From an uncultured Barnesiella sp. (GTDB lineage Bacteria > Bacteroidota > Bacteroidia > Bacteroidales > Barnesiellaceae_A): a DNA stretch of 8,866 nt. Positions 1 through 6,706 of the stretch are shown piece by piece. Both the position numbers and the translations under genes were made by a program. Where the stretch lies: NCBI GenBank assembly GCA_904502265.1, contig CAJGDT010000062.1, forward strand, positions 1 through 8,866, in the 5' to 3' direction. The notes beneath the pieces are model-generated. The model worked only from the letters and a program-made list of their open reading frames with translations, was not told the DNA's origin and did no database searches. Position 1 is the stretch's first letter. The number at the start of each line of letters is the position of its first letter.

Positions 1-199
1 TGCGCTCATCTTCCCCGACTTCGAGAAAGGCAAACAAGATGGTCTTGATGCCGAAGCTGTGAAACAAATCGTTATCGACAATCGTAACGAACTTAACAAG
101 CAACTTCCAGCCTACTCACGTATTGTTAAAATCGAGCTCCGCAACGAAGAGTTTGAGAAAACACCCAAGCGTAGCATCCGCCGATTTATGTACAAATAA
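1..199 (+). CDS. AMP-forming long-chain acyl-CoA synthetase, C-terminal end (partial at 5' side)
   Basis: Only the last 65 residues are visible, in the frame whose first complete codon is at position 2, ending ...RRFMYK with TAA at 197-199. The tail EEFEKTPKRSIRRFMY matches the A10 region of the ANL superfamily (acyl-CoA synthetases), where a lysine near the C terminus (here within EKTPKRS) orients the carboxylate for adenylation. The preceding LNKQLPAYSRIVKIEL is typical of the C-terminal subdomain in FadD15-type long-chain fatty-acid CoA ligases. The enzyme would activate fatty acids with ATP and CoA, in the cytoplasm or at the membrane face. The family call is fairly secure. Substrate chain length cannot be judged because the adenylation core lies outside the window. 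A strong terminator follows, so it ends its own transcription unit. Confidence 0.82.
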   Translation, partial: ALIFPDFEKGKQDGLDAEAVKQIVIDNRNELNKQLPAYSRIVKIELRNEEFEKTPKRSIRRFMYK

Positions 200-228
200 T
201 CGACTATCACACACACAACTCTATACCG

Positions 229-264
229 AAAAAGACATACTCATCTGGGTATGTCTTTTTTATT
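229..264 (+). terminator. Intrinsic terminator after the acyl-CoA synthetase
   Basis: A perfect 12-bp inverted repeat has arms at 229-240 (AAAAAGACATAC) and 249-260 (GTATGTCTTTTT), with an 8-nt loop. The right arm ends in a T run continuing to about 261. It lies 29 nt after the stop codon at 199. The A-rich left arm also makes the hairpin workable in the opposite direction, though no convergent gene is present. Confidence 0.85.
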
Positions 265-268
265 GTCA

Positions 269-294
269 TTGCACAAACAAAACTCGCTGTGCAA
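269..294. repeat. Inverted repeat upstream of the xpt promoter (possible operator)
   Basis: Two 7-nt arms, TTGCACA (269-275) and TGTGCAA (288-294), form a perfect inverted repeat with a 12-nt spacer. The right arm covers the place where the -33 element of the xpt promoter should lie. The location would suit a regulator binding site, but no regulator gene is adjacent and a repeat this short could arise by chance. Confidence 0.35.
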
Positions 295-317
295 ATGGAA
301 AATTTTTACTAATTTTG
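288..317 (+). promoter_or_regulatory. Bacteroides-type promoter for xpt
   Basis: TAATTTTG at 310-317 is an exact match to the Bacteroidota -7 consensus TAnnTTTG. The -33 side is weak: TGTG at 288-291 matches TTTG at three of four bases with an 18-bp spacer, slightly short of the usual 19-21. Transcription starting about 7 nt downstream would give a leader of only some 15 nt before the xpt ATG. Confidence 0.6.
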
Positions 318-328
318 CGCGATTAAAC

Positions 329-334
329 AGGAGG
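329..334 (+). promoter_or_regulatory. Shine-Dalgarno sequence of xpt
   Basis: AGGAGG lies 4 nt before the ATG at 339. A full-consensus site stands out because several other genes here (porin, solute-binding protein, rnfB) have none that is recognisable, as is common in Bacteroidota. It fixes the xpt start. Confidence 0.7.
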
Positions 335-338
335 TATC

Positions 339-908
339 ATGGAATTGCTCAAACAGCGTATATTGCGCGATGGAAAATGCCCTTCGGAGGGAGTATTGAA
401 GGTCGATAATTTTATCAACCACCAACTTGATGCACAGTTACTTATGATGATTGGCGTCGAATTTGCCCGACGCTTTGCCTACTCACGCGCTACGAAGATA
501 CTCACCATCGAGGCCAGTGGTATTGCTCCTGCCGTGATGACCGGCTATTGCATGGGTATTCCTGTAATATTTGCCAAAAAGACGCGACCTTGCACAATGG
601 ACAACGTATTGCAAAGCCAAGTACACTCATTCACAAAAGATATTAACTACAATATCGTTGTAAATAGCGAGTACATCAAGCCTAACGATCGCATATTGTG
701 CATTGATGACTTTCTTGCGTATGGCAGTGCTGCCGAGTCGCTTATTGACATAGTAACCCAATCGGGAGCCACATTGGTAGGCATGGGATTTGTCATTGAA
801 AAGAGTTTTCAAGAGGGCGGAAAAAAACTCCGCGACAAGGGTATTCACGTCGAGGCACTTGCCCGCATTGAAGAGCTAACCAATGAGCATATAAAATTTT
901 GCGATTGA
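339..908 (+). CDS. xpt: Xanthine phosphoribosyltransferase
   Basis: This is a purine-salvage enzyme of the cytoplasm that converts xanthine and PRPP to XMP and pyrophosphate. The 189-aa product matches the length of Bacillus subtilis Xpt (about 194) and aligns with it from end to end as I recall that sequence. Shared landmarks are LKVDNFINHQ near residue 20, TIEASGIAPAVMTG at 56-69, the PRPP-binding segment ILCIDDFLAYG at 119-129, and VIEKSFQEGG near 152-161. One small difference is Tyr128 in the PRPP loop, where B. subtilis has Asn (FLANG). The start is fixed by the consensus Shine-Dalgarno site. It appears monocistronic: its own promoter lies 5', and a 150-nt gap with a second promoter candidate follows. 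In Firmicutes xpt is often under a purine riboswitch; here the predicted leader is too short for one. An adenine phosphoribosyltransferase is less likely given the IEASGIAPAVMTG signature. Confidence 0.92.
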   Translation: MELLKQRILRDGKCPSEGVLKVDNFINHQLDAQLLMMIGVEFARRFAYSRATKILTIEASGIAPAVMTGYCMGIPVIFAKKTRPCTMDNVLQSQVHSFTKDINYNIVVNSEYIKPNDRILCIDDFLAYGSAAESLIDIVTQSGATLVGMGFVIEKSFQEGGKKLRDKGIHVEALARIEELTNEHIKFCD

Positions 909-942
909 AAACGTATATTAATAAAACACAAAATAAAGTATC

Positions 943-991
943 ACAACAAGTTGGATAGGTTGTTTTACCCTATCTTTGTATAATTGGCCAA
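943..991. repeat. Cluster of short inverted repeats around the porin promoter
   Basis: Three small symmetries crowd this stretch. ACAAC/GTTGT has arms at 943-947 and 959-963. GATAGG/CCTATC has arms at 954-959 and 969-974, the second arm running into the -7 box. The 8-bp palindrome TTGGCCAA lies at 984-991, at the predicted transcription start. The first two share bases 954-963 and so could not fold together. The gap 909-1058 otherwise holds only the -7 box, and no convincing terminator for xpt was found in it. Confidence 0.25.
971..978 (+). promoter_or_regulatory. Candidate -7 promoter box for the porin/rnf block
   Basis: TATCTTTG matches the Bacteroidota -7 consensus TAnnTTTG. No good TTTG is seen at the expected -33 distance; the nearest are TTGG at 951-954 or GTTG at 950-953, giving spacers of 16-17 bp. 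A start near 985 would leave a leader of roughly 74 nt. This is the only promoter candidate I found ahead of the block beginning at 1059. Confidence 0.45.
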
Positions 992-1058
992 AGAGTTTGT
1001 AGGAAAGAATTGGCTTTAGATAATTCTCCTTCAAAACACAAGCCACCAATACAGTACG

Positions 1059-3092
1059 ATGAAGTGTAGAATATTGGTCATATTACTTGCCTTTATGAGT
1101 CTTTTAGTTCAGATGCAGGCACAAGTTTCTATTAAGCCCAATATGGCTGTAGACAAAAATGTGAAGGCATCATCGACCAAGAAAGACTCTGTACCACAGC
1201 CCGAGCCTACAGCTTGGCGCGACATACTGCCTTTGGGAGAGCGATACCGCGTTCCCTTAGACACCCTATTACACAATTTCTACCGTACCGATTTGGCCAA
1301 TGCCTACTCACTTTCTTATGCCACAACGGGCAACTTAGGCTCACCCAGCTACAATAACATATATTTTGAGCGACCCGAGGAAAGTCTATTCTTTTTCAAA
1401 GAGCCCTTCCATCATTGGATGCGCGACCCGAAGAACTTCGAGTGGTACAACACACGCCTGCCTTTTACTCAAATCTCATATCACACATCGGGTACAGGCG
1501 AAACAAGTCAAGACAACCTTGCAGCCACATTCTCGGCCAATGTAAATAAACAGATACAAGTAGGTGGCGGTGTCAATTATGTATCGGGCAAAGGCCAATA
1601 CAACCACCAAGCCGACCAAGAATTTTCATACCGATTCTTCACAAGTTATATAGGCGAACGATACCAAATACAAGCTGCATTCAACCACTACAATTATGTA
1701 GCAGCAGAGAATGGAGGTATTACCAATGACGACTTCATTCTCGACCCGGCATCGGTGCAAGGTGGCGACACAAAGGTTGACGGCCGAACTATCCCCACCA
1801 ATCTATCTCAAGCATTTACGCACCTTATAGGTCACGACTTGTATCTTACGCATCGGTACAACCTTGGCTACTACAAGGATGTAAAAGAGAACGAAGAGGA
1901 TACGGTAGTGATTGAGCAGTTTGTACCCGTATCAAGCATTGTACACACACTCACCTATGAAGGTGCTTCACACCGCTTTGTCAACAAATCGGCACAAGAG
2001 GATTTAAAGTTCTTTGAACACACATACCTTTCGGCCAATGGTACCAATGAACTATCAAGCTATTGGGCTGTAGCCAATACCGTAGGCATCACCATTCACG
2101 AAGGACTAAGCAAATATTTCCCCATGGGATTGGGAGCATATGCTACCTATGAAATACGAGGATATGATCAAATCATTGACACTATAGCGCCCGGTACACA
2201 GGCTGCTGCAACATTGACTCCTCACCCCGACTATCATATTGCCGCACACACCACACAGCATGCTTTGTGGGTAGGAGGACAATTGTGGAAACGACAAGGC
2301 TCGTGGCTTACCTACGAGGCAAATGCACGCGTTGGATTGGTAGATGCCGTATTAGGTGACCTTGATATTACCGGAAAAGTGGGCACTAAAATACCTGTGT
2401 GGAACGACACACTGAGCATTCAAGGTAATGTATTGTTCAAGAACACAACCCCCTCGCTTCTTTACAAACAATACGTATCGAATCACTTTATTTGGGACAA
2501 TGACTTTGGCAAAATTCGCCGTCTACGCATTGGTGGCGAAATATCATTCCCCAAGACCGGCACTCACATCCAAGCCGGATTTGAGAACCTACAAAATTTC
2601 ATTTACTTCGACAAGAACTGTATGCCCCAACAAGAGAGTGGCAATATACAAATAGTAAGTGCTACTATCAAACAAAACTTCAAGTTAAGTATATTCCACC
2701 TTGACCTCGAAGGCACATATCAGCTCTCATCCAACCAGCAAGTACTGCCACTGCCCACATTCAGTGCATACGGCAACTTCTACCTACTCTTCCCCATAGC
2801 TAAAGTGTTACACTTGCAAATAGGAGTAGATTGCAATTGGTACTCAGCCTTTAAAGCTCCGGCATATCAACCGGCTCTCATATCACGATATAACCAAGAT
2901 GAAATAGAAATAGGCAACTATCCGTTTATGAACGCATACGTCAACGCCAAGCTCAAGAAAGCTCGCTTTTACATCATGTACTCACACATGAACCAAGGAT
3001 GGCTGGGAGGAAACAACTATTTTTCAATCCCCCACTATCCTCTCAACCCTGCGATGTTACAATTGGGAGTGTCGGTAGACTTTGCAAACTAA
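1059..3092 (+). CDS. Outer-membrane beta-barrel 'putative porin' (Porin_10-like)
   Basis: The product has 677 residues. Residues 1-21 form a Sec signal peptide: MKCR, a hydrophobic run, then probable cleavage at MQA|Q. A charged linker (about 30-50) follows, then the block DILPLGERYRVPLD (55-68) and the motif ATTGNLGSPSYNNIYFER (88-105). The pattern GNLGSP followed shortly by an aromatic and F-E/D-R, then YNTRLPFTQISY (130-141), is what I associate with the Bacteroidota 'putative porin' family PF14121. The rest is rich in alternating aromatic and polar residues, as expected of membrane strands, and the chain ends LQLGVSVDFAN, a plausible last strand. It probably sits in the outer membrane; transport substrate is unknown. 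No SusC/SusD features (plug, TonB box) are visible. The next gene starts 10 nt after its stop, which suggests co-transcription with the solute-binding protein and rseC-rnf. The ATG start is supported by the signal peptide; no Shine-Dalgarno site is evident. Confidence 0.8.
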   Translation: MKCRILVILLAFMSLLVQMQAQVSIKPNMAVDKNVKASSTKKDSVPQPEPTAWRDILPLGERYRVPLDTLLHNFYRTDLANAYSLSYATTGNLGSPSYNNIYFERPEESLFFFKEPFHHWMRDPKNFEWYNTRLPFTQISYHTSGTGETSQDNLAATFSANVNKQIQVGGGVNYVSGKGQYNHQADQEFSYRFFTSYIGERYQIQAAFNHYNYVAAENGGITNDDFILDPASVQGGDTKVDGRTIPTNLSQAFTHLIGHDLYLTHRYNLGYYKDVKENEEDTVVIEQFVPVSSIVHTLTYEGASHRFVNKSAQEDLKFFEHTYLSANGTNELSSYWAVANTVGITIHEGLSKYFPMGLGAYATYEIRGYDQIIDTIAPGTQAAATLTPHPDYHIAAHTTQHALWVGGQLWKRQGSWLTYEANARVGLVDAVLGDLDITGKVGTKIPVWNDTLSIQGNVLFKNTTPSLLYKQYVSNHFIWDNDFGKIRRLRIGGEISFPKTGTHIQAGFENLQNFIYFDKNCMPQQESGNIQIVSATIKQNFKLSIFHLDLEGTYQLSSNQQVLPLPTFSAYGNFYLLFPIAKVLHLQIGVDCNWYSAFKAPAYQPALISRYNQDEIEIGNYPFMNAYVNAKLKKARFYIMYSHMNQGWLGGNNYFSIPHYPLNPAMLQLGVSVDFAN

Positions 3093-3102
3093 ACCACAGC
3101 GC

Positions 3103-3996
3103 ATGAAAGAAAGAGGCAAAAAGTGGTTGTTGCTTATCGCTGCATTATTGATTGTCATAGGCCTGCCACTCACCATAACACGCACCAATCATAATTCTCC
3201 TTGCGACTATCCCGAGATAGTAGCGCGAGGAGTACTACGTGTAGGTATGATCCATTCGCCCCTATCATACAACATCGTGGATGATAGCATCAGTGGCTAT
3301 GACTACGAGTTACTACAGGTGTTGAGTCGTTACTCGGGATTGGAAATAAAGATTGACTCTGTGTCGAGCCTCTCAAACAGCATGCACCAACTTGATAAGC
3401 GCAACTATGACATAATAGTATACCCCATACCCGTCACATGCAATCTCAAAGAAAAATATCTTTTCAGTAATCCCACATCACTCAACAAACAGGTGCTCGT
3501 ACAACGCATCGACTCGACCAATAGCATTACCGTACGCAATCAACTCGATTTGCACGGATGCACCTTGCACATTACACAAGACGACCCGTCACGTCTATAC
3601 ATCGAAAACCTTGCGCAAGAATCGGGTAATACAATATACATCTGCGAAAAGCACAATCATGACATAGAGCAACTCATCGAAGAGGTATCTTATGGGAAAA
3701 TAGACTTCGCTGTATGTGACAAAGCAAATGCCACACTCTTGGCAACTCAATACAACAATATAAACCATGATATAGATATCAGCCTTACTCAATTTATGTC
3801 GTGGATGATGAGACAAGAAAGTTCCATCCTTTGCGATAGCATAAATCATTGGTTGATGGATATACAACAAACCAACGAGTTTCGCGAACTGTACACCCGA
3901 TATTTTGGAGCTAAAAGTTACAACAAGCAACAACGTATCAATCGTGTGTTATACACGCAACTACAAGATAGCACTAAAATAGAGGTTAAAGAATAG
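3103..3996 (+). CDS. Membrane-anchored MltF-like solute-binding protein (SBP_bac_3), no lytic domain
   Basis: From the ATG at 3103 the product has 297 residues. An upstream in-frame TTG at 3082 would overlap the porin end and adds nothing recognisable, so I prefer the ATG. Residues 7-26 form one hydrophobic segment, either an uncleaved anchor or a signal peptide; no lipobox is seen. Residues 43-269 form a family-3 periplasmic binding domain. LRVGMIHSPLSYN (45-57) and SGYDYELL (64-71) closely resemble the N-terminal sensor domain of the lytic transglycosylase MltF, as does the end FRELYTRYFG (260-269). MltF proteins continue into an SLT lysozyme-like domain; here only 28 residues remain before the stop, and rseC begins 4 nt later. 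The usual ligand-binding Arg of this fold (ITxER) is replaced: VTCNLK at 111-116 has Leu115. The second-lobe Asp appears kept (Asp206, in FAVCDKAN). It probably binds a small molecule or peptide in the periplasm; the ligand is unknown and no permease gene is adjacent. Confidence 0.75.
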   Translation: MKERGKKWLLLIAALLIVIGLPLTITRTNHNSPCDYPEIVARGVLRVGMIHSPLSYNIVDDSISGYDYELLQVLSRYSGLEIKIDSVSSLSNSMHQLDKRNYDIIVYPIPVTCNLKEKYLFSNPTSLNKQVLVQRIDSTNSITVRNQLDLHGCTLHITQDDPSRLYIENLAQESGNTIYICEKHNHDIEQLIEEVSYGKIDFAVCDKANATLLATQYNNINHDIDISLTQFMSWMMRQESSILCDSINHWLMDIQQTNEFRELYTRYFGAKSYNKQQRINRVLYTQLQDSTKIEVKE

Positions 3997-4000
3997 AGCT

Positions 4001-4420
4001 ATGAGAGGGTATATAGAACACGAAGGAACTATCGTTGAGCAAATTGCCGGCGAAAAGTATATGGTGAAGATTGTACAGCAATCGGCTTGTGCTACATGCA
4101 AAGCAGCTACTTTATGCACTGTTGCCGAAAGCAAAGAGAAGTGTATAGAAGCCATTGCGAGCGATACAAACCTCTCCATTGGCGACCAAGTAGTAATATA
4201 TGGTCGCACTACATTGGGGTATAAAGCTCTTATCCTGGCGGTAATAATACCTCTCGCTATTGCACTGATAACCCTACTGGTAACAAACCACTACATAGGA
4301 AACGAAGCCATAACCGGAATATCGACACTTGCTATTCTCGTGCCTTATTACGGCTTACTATGGCTCTTACGAAACAAGATAAAACGAATGTTTGTATTTT
4401 ATATTAAACACAAAATATAA
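4001..4420 (+). CDS. rseC: RseC family protein (SoxR-reducing / Rnf-associated)
   Basis: The 139-aa product fits the RseC/MucC family (PF04246). A soluble N-terminal part (1-70) with the opening IEHEGTIVEQIAGEKYMVKI precedes two transmembrane helices at about 73-93 and 101-121, and a basic cytoplasmic tail follows. Cysteines at 30, 33, 39 and 48 (SACATCKAATLC, then KEKC) match the Cys cluster of the family, a possible metal or redox site. In E. coli RseC works with the RsxABCDGE (Rnf) complex to keep SoxR reduced, but its gene lies in the rpoE operon. Here it lies directly before rnfB, which argues for a role in assembly or function of Rnf itself. It starts 4 nt after the solute-binding protein gene and ends 22 nt before rnfB. 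The family call is firm; biochemical activity is not established from sequence. Confidence 0.88.
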   Translation: MRGYIEHEGTIVEQIAGEKYMVKIVQQSACATCKAATLCTVAESKEKCIEAIASDTNLSIGDQVVIYGRTTLGYKALILAVIIPLAIALITLLVTNHYIGNEAITGISTLAILVPYYGLLWLLRNKIKRMFVFYIKHKI

Positions 4421-4442
4421 CACAGAGTATTAAAACAAAGAT

Positions 4443-5318
4443 ATGAATATCATTACCATTTCAATCATTTCACTTGCCGCAATAGGCGCTATTGCTGCAA
4501 TGATACTCTACATCATTGCACAACGCTTTAAGGTCGATGAAGACCCCCGTATAGATGAAGTTGAAAAGGCACTTCCCGGAGCCAATTGTGGAGGATGTGG
4601 CAAAGCCGGATGTCGCAACTTTGCCGAGTCGTGTGTTAAAGCCGACTCACTCGAAGGCATGTTATGCCCCGTAGGTGGCAACGAAGTCATGAAACGTATT
4701 GCCAACATCTTAGGCAAAGAGGCTCATGAAGCCGAGTCGCGTGTCGCCGTAGTGCGTTGCAATGGTTCGTGCCAACACCGCCCTCAAACAAACATTTACG
4801 AAGGTGCACACAATTGTGCCATTACGCATAACCTCTATGCGGGTAGTACAGGTTGTGCCTACGGTTGCTTGGGTTGTGGCGACTGTGTATCGGTGTGTAG
4901 CTTGGGAGCAATCTCAATCGACCCCGACACTCACCTCCCGGTCGTAGATATAGATATATGTGGTGGTTGCGGAGCTTGCTCACGAGCATGTCCTCGTAAC
5001 ATCATCGAGGTGCGCAAGAAAGGCCCGAAGGGTCGTGGCGTATACGTTGCATGTATGAACAAAGAGAAGGGTGGTGTAGCACGTAATGCTTGCGAAGTGG
5101 CTTGTATAGGTTGTAGTAAGTGCGCCAAGGAGTGTAAGTTTGAAGCTATCACCATCGCCAACAACCTCTCATATATCGACAGCGACAAATGTAAGATGTG
5201 CCGCAAGTGCGTTGATGTGTGTCCTACAGGCGCTATCCTTGCCGTAAACTTTCCTCCTAAAAAAGTAGTTGAACCCATAGCTAAAGCCGAGGAAACAACC
5301 CCAACGGAGAATAAATAA
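4443..5318 (+). CDS. rnfB: Rnf electron transport complex subunit B (ferredoxin-oxidising Fe-S subunit)
   Basis: The 291-aa product begins with a membrane anchor (residues 3-26), followed by an Fe4S domain (PF04060) with Cys49, 52, 57 and 75 in CGGCGKAGC...C. Then come conserved cysteines 106, 110, 125 and 138 and four CxxCxxCxxxC motifs at 142-152, 173-183, 221-231 and 250-260. That gives coordinates for up to five [4Fe-4S] clusters, far more than the about 192-aa enterobacterial RsxB, and resembles the long RnfB of anaerobes. Cys204 and Cys217 flank an MNKEKGG segment before the third motif, as in clostridial-type RnfB. The last 20 residues are a polar, Glu/Lys/Pro-rich tail. RnfB is expected to take electrons from reduced ferredoxin on the cytoplasmic side and pass them on through Rnf. 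It lies 22 nt after rseC and 14 nt before rnfC. No clear Shine-Dalgarno site is present. Confidence 0.95.
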   Translation: MNIITISIISLAAIGAIAAMILYIIAQRFKVDEDPRIDEVEKALPGANCGGCGKAGCRNFAESCVKADSLEGMLCPVGGNEVMKRIANILGKEAHEAESRVAVVRCNGSCQHRPQTNIYEGAHNCAITHNLYAGSTGCAYGCLGCGDCVSVCSLGAISIDPDTHLPVVDIDICGGCGACSRACPRNIIEVRKKGPKGRGVYVACMNKEKGGVARNACEVACIGCSKCAKECKFEAITIANNLSYIDSDKCKMCRKCVDVCPTGAILAVNFPPKKVVEPIAKAEETTPTENK

Positions 5319-5332
5319 GAGAATTATTGAAT

Positions 5333-6670
5333 ATGAAGACATTCAGAATAGGTGGAGTTCATCCCCGCGAAAACAAAATAACCGCCACACAACCTATTAC
5401 AGTAGCACCTCTACCCCAACAGGTTGTGATACAGCTTGCGCAGCACATAGGTGCCCCCGCACAATGTGTTGTAGCGAAAGGCGATACCGTAAAGGTTGGC
5501 ACATTATTGGCAAAGGCCAATGGCTTTGTATCGGCCAACATACACTCGCCTGTATCGGGTACAGTAACCAAGATAGAGACTGTAGCTGACGGATCGGGCT
5601 ATCAGAAACCCGCTATATATATTAATGTGGAAGGCGACGAGTGGGAAGATTGTATCGACCGTAGTGAGACACTCATCAAAGAGTGCAACCTCGATGCCCA
5701 AGCCATCATTGACAAGATAGACCAAATGGGTATTGTGGGAATAGGTGGCGCAACATTCCCTACCAAGGTAAAACTCATGCCTCCCCCCAACATGAAGCCC
5801 GAAGTGCTTATCATCAATGCGGTTGAATGCGAGCCATATCTCACCAACGACCACGCTTTGATGTTAGCAAAAGCCGATGAAATCATTGTGGGTATTGAGA
5901 TACTTATGAAAGCTATCAATGTCAACCACACATATATAGGCATTGAAGCCAATAAACCCGACGCCATAGAGTTGTTTAAACAAAAAACTCAAACACGCAA
6001 AGATATCGAGGTAGTACGTTTGCAATGTCGTTATCCGCAAGGTGGCGAAAAGCAGCTCATCGATGCTGTGATAGGTCGTCAGGTAGCAAGTGGCGCACTC
6101 CCCGTTTCGACAGGTGCGATTGTTCAGAATGTAGCTACAGCATACGCTGTATATGAGGCTGTACAAAAGAACAAACCTCTCATTGAACGCGTCGTAACTG
6201 TAACCGGCAAGTCACTCTCACGTCCCGGCAATTACTTAGCACGTATGGGTATGCCCATATCGCAATTGATAGAAGTAGCCGGAGGCATGCCCGAAGATAC
6301 CGGCAAGATAGTACTCGGAGGCCCTATGATGGGTCGTGCAACAGCCAATGTCGACACACCCACCGGTAAGGGTACATCGGGCATACTCGTTATCCCCGAT
6401 AGCGAAGCACACCGTCACGAACCAACACCTTGTATCCGTTGTGCTAAGTGTGTAGCTGCATGCCCTATGGGACTTGAACCCTATCTCTTGTCAAAGGCTG
6501 TAGCTATTGGCAACCTGGAAATAGCCGAAGAGAGAAACATTTATGACTGCATCGAATGTGGATGTTGCTCATTTTCATGTCCTGCACACCGTCCCTTGCT
6601 CGACTACATACGCCAAGGAAAAGGCAAAGTTATGGCCATTATGCGTGCTCGCGCGACCGAAAAGAAATAA
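5333..6670 (+). CDS. rnfC: Rnf electron transport complex subunit C (NAD(H)/FMN subunit)
   Basis: The 445-aa product starts at ATG 5333 (MKTFRIGGVHPRENK, the family's usual opening); a TTG two codons earlier at 5327 is in frame but unneeded. Domain order is as follows. The RnfC N-terminal barrel-sandwich domain covers about 1-105. The NuoF/51-kDa-like FMN and NAD(H) domain has GIVGIGGATFPTKVKL at 133-148 and NAVECEPYLTNDHALM at 162-177. An SLBB domain covers about 285-330. A two-cluster ferredoxin domain has Cys367/370/373/377 (CIRCAKCVAACP) and Cys406/409/412/416 (CIECGCCSFSCP). It is a peripheral cytoplasmic subunit that reduces NAD+ with electrons originating from ferredoxin, or runs in reverse. 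It lacks the long C-terminal repeat extension of E. coli RsxC (about 740 aa), as is normal for anaerobe RnfC. It sits between rnfB and rnfD. Confidence 0.96.
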   Translation: MKTFRIGGVHPRENKITATQPITVAPLPQQVVIQLAQHIGAPAQCVVAKGDTVKVGTLLAKANGFVSANIHSPVSGTVTKIETVADGSGYQKPAIYINVEGDEWEDCIDRSETLIKECNLDAQAIIDKIDQMGIVGIGGATFPTKVKLMPPPNMKPEVLIINAVECEPYLTNDHALMLAKADEIIVGIEILMKAINVNHTYIGIEANKPDAIELFKQKTQTRKDIEVVRLQCRYPQGGEKQLIDAVIGRQVASGALPVSTGAIVQNVATAYAVYEAVQKNKPLIERVVTVTGKSLSRPGNYLARMGMPISQLIEVAGGMPEDTGKIVLGGPMMGRATANVDTPTGKGTSGILVIPDSEAHRHEPTPCIRCAKCVAACPMGLEPYLLSKAVAIGNLEIAEERNIYDCIECGCCSFSCPAHRPLLDYIRQGKGKVMAIMRARATEKK

Positions 6671-6706
6671 CCAATATAATACAACACTATACTATATAGA
6701 GAGAAT

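Noticed and set aside
123..326. 67-codon plus-strand open frame overlapping the acyl-CoA synthetase end and the xpt promoter
   Set aside because: It is out of frame with the acyl-CoA synthetase end, runs through the terminator hairpin, and its translation is low-complexity with no family likeness.
200..338. Possible purine riboswitch or small RNA before xpt
   Set aside because: The stretch is filled by the terminator, the inverted repeat and the promoter; no three-way-junction pairing pattern was seen and the predicted leader is about 15 nt.
987..1014. GCCAA...TTGGC hairpin in the porin leader
   Set aside because: Five base pairs with an 18-nt loop is too weak to propose as a regulatory structure.
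3082..3102. TTG start giving seven extra residues to the solute-binding protein
   Set aside because: It overlaps the porin stop, and the extra residues precede a normal basic-plus-hydrophobic N terminus beginning at the ATG at 3103.
4387..4394. AATGTTTG, seven of eight bases of a -7 box, before rnfB
   Set aside because: The first base is wrong, no -33 TTTG is placed correctly, and it lies inside the rseC coding end; not enough to propose an internal promoter.
5327..5332. TTG start two codons upstream for rnfC
   Set aside because: The ATG at 5333 gives MKTFRIGG, the family's usual N terminus.
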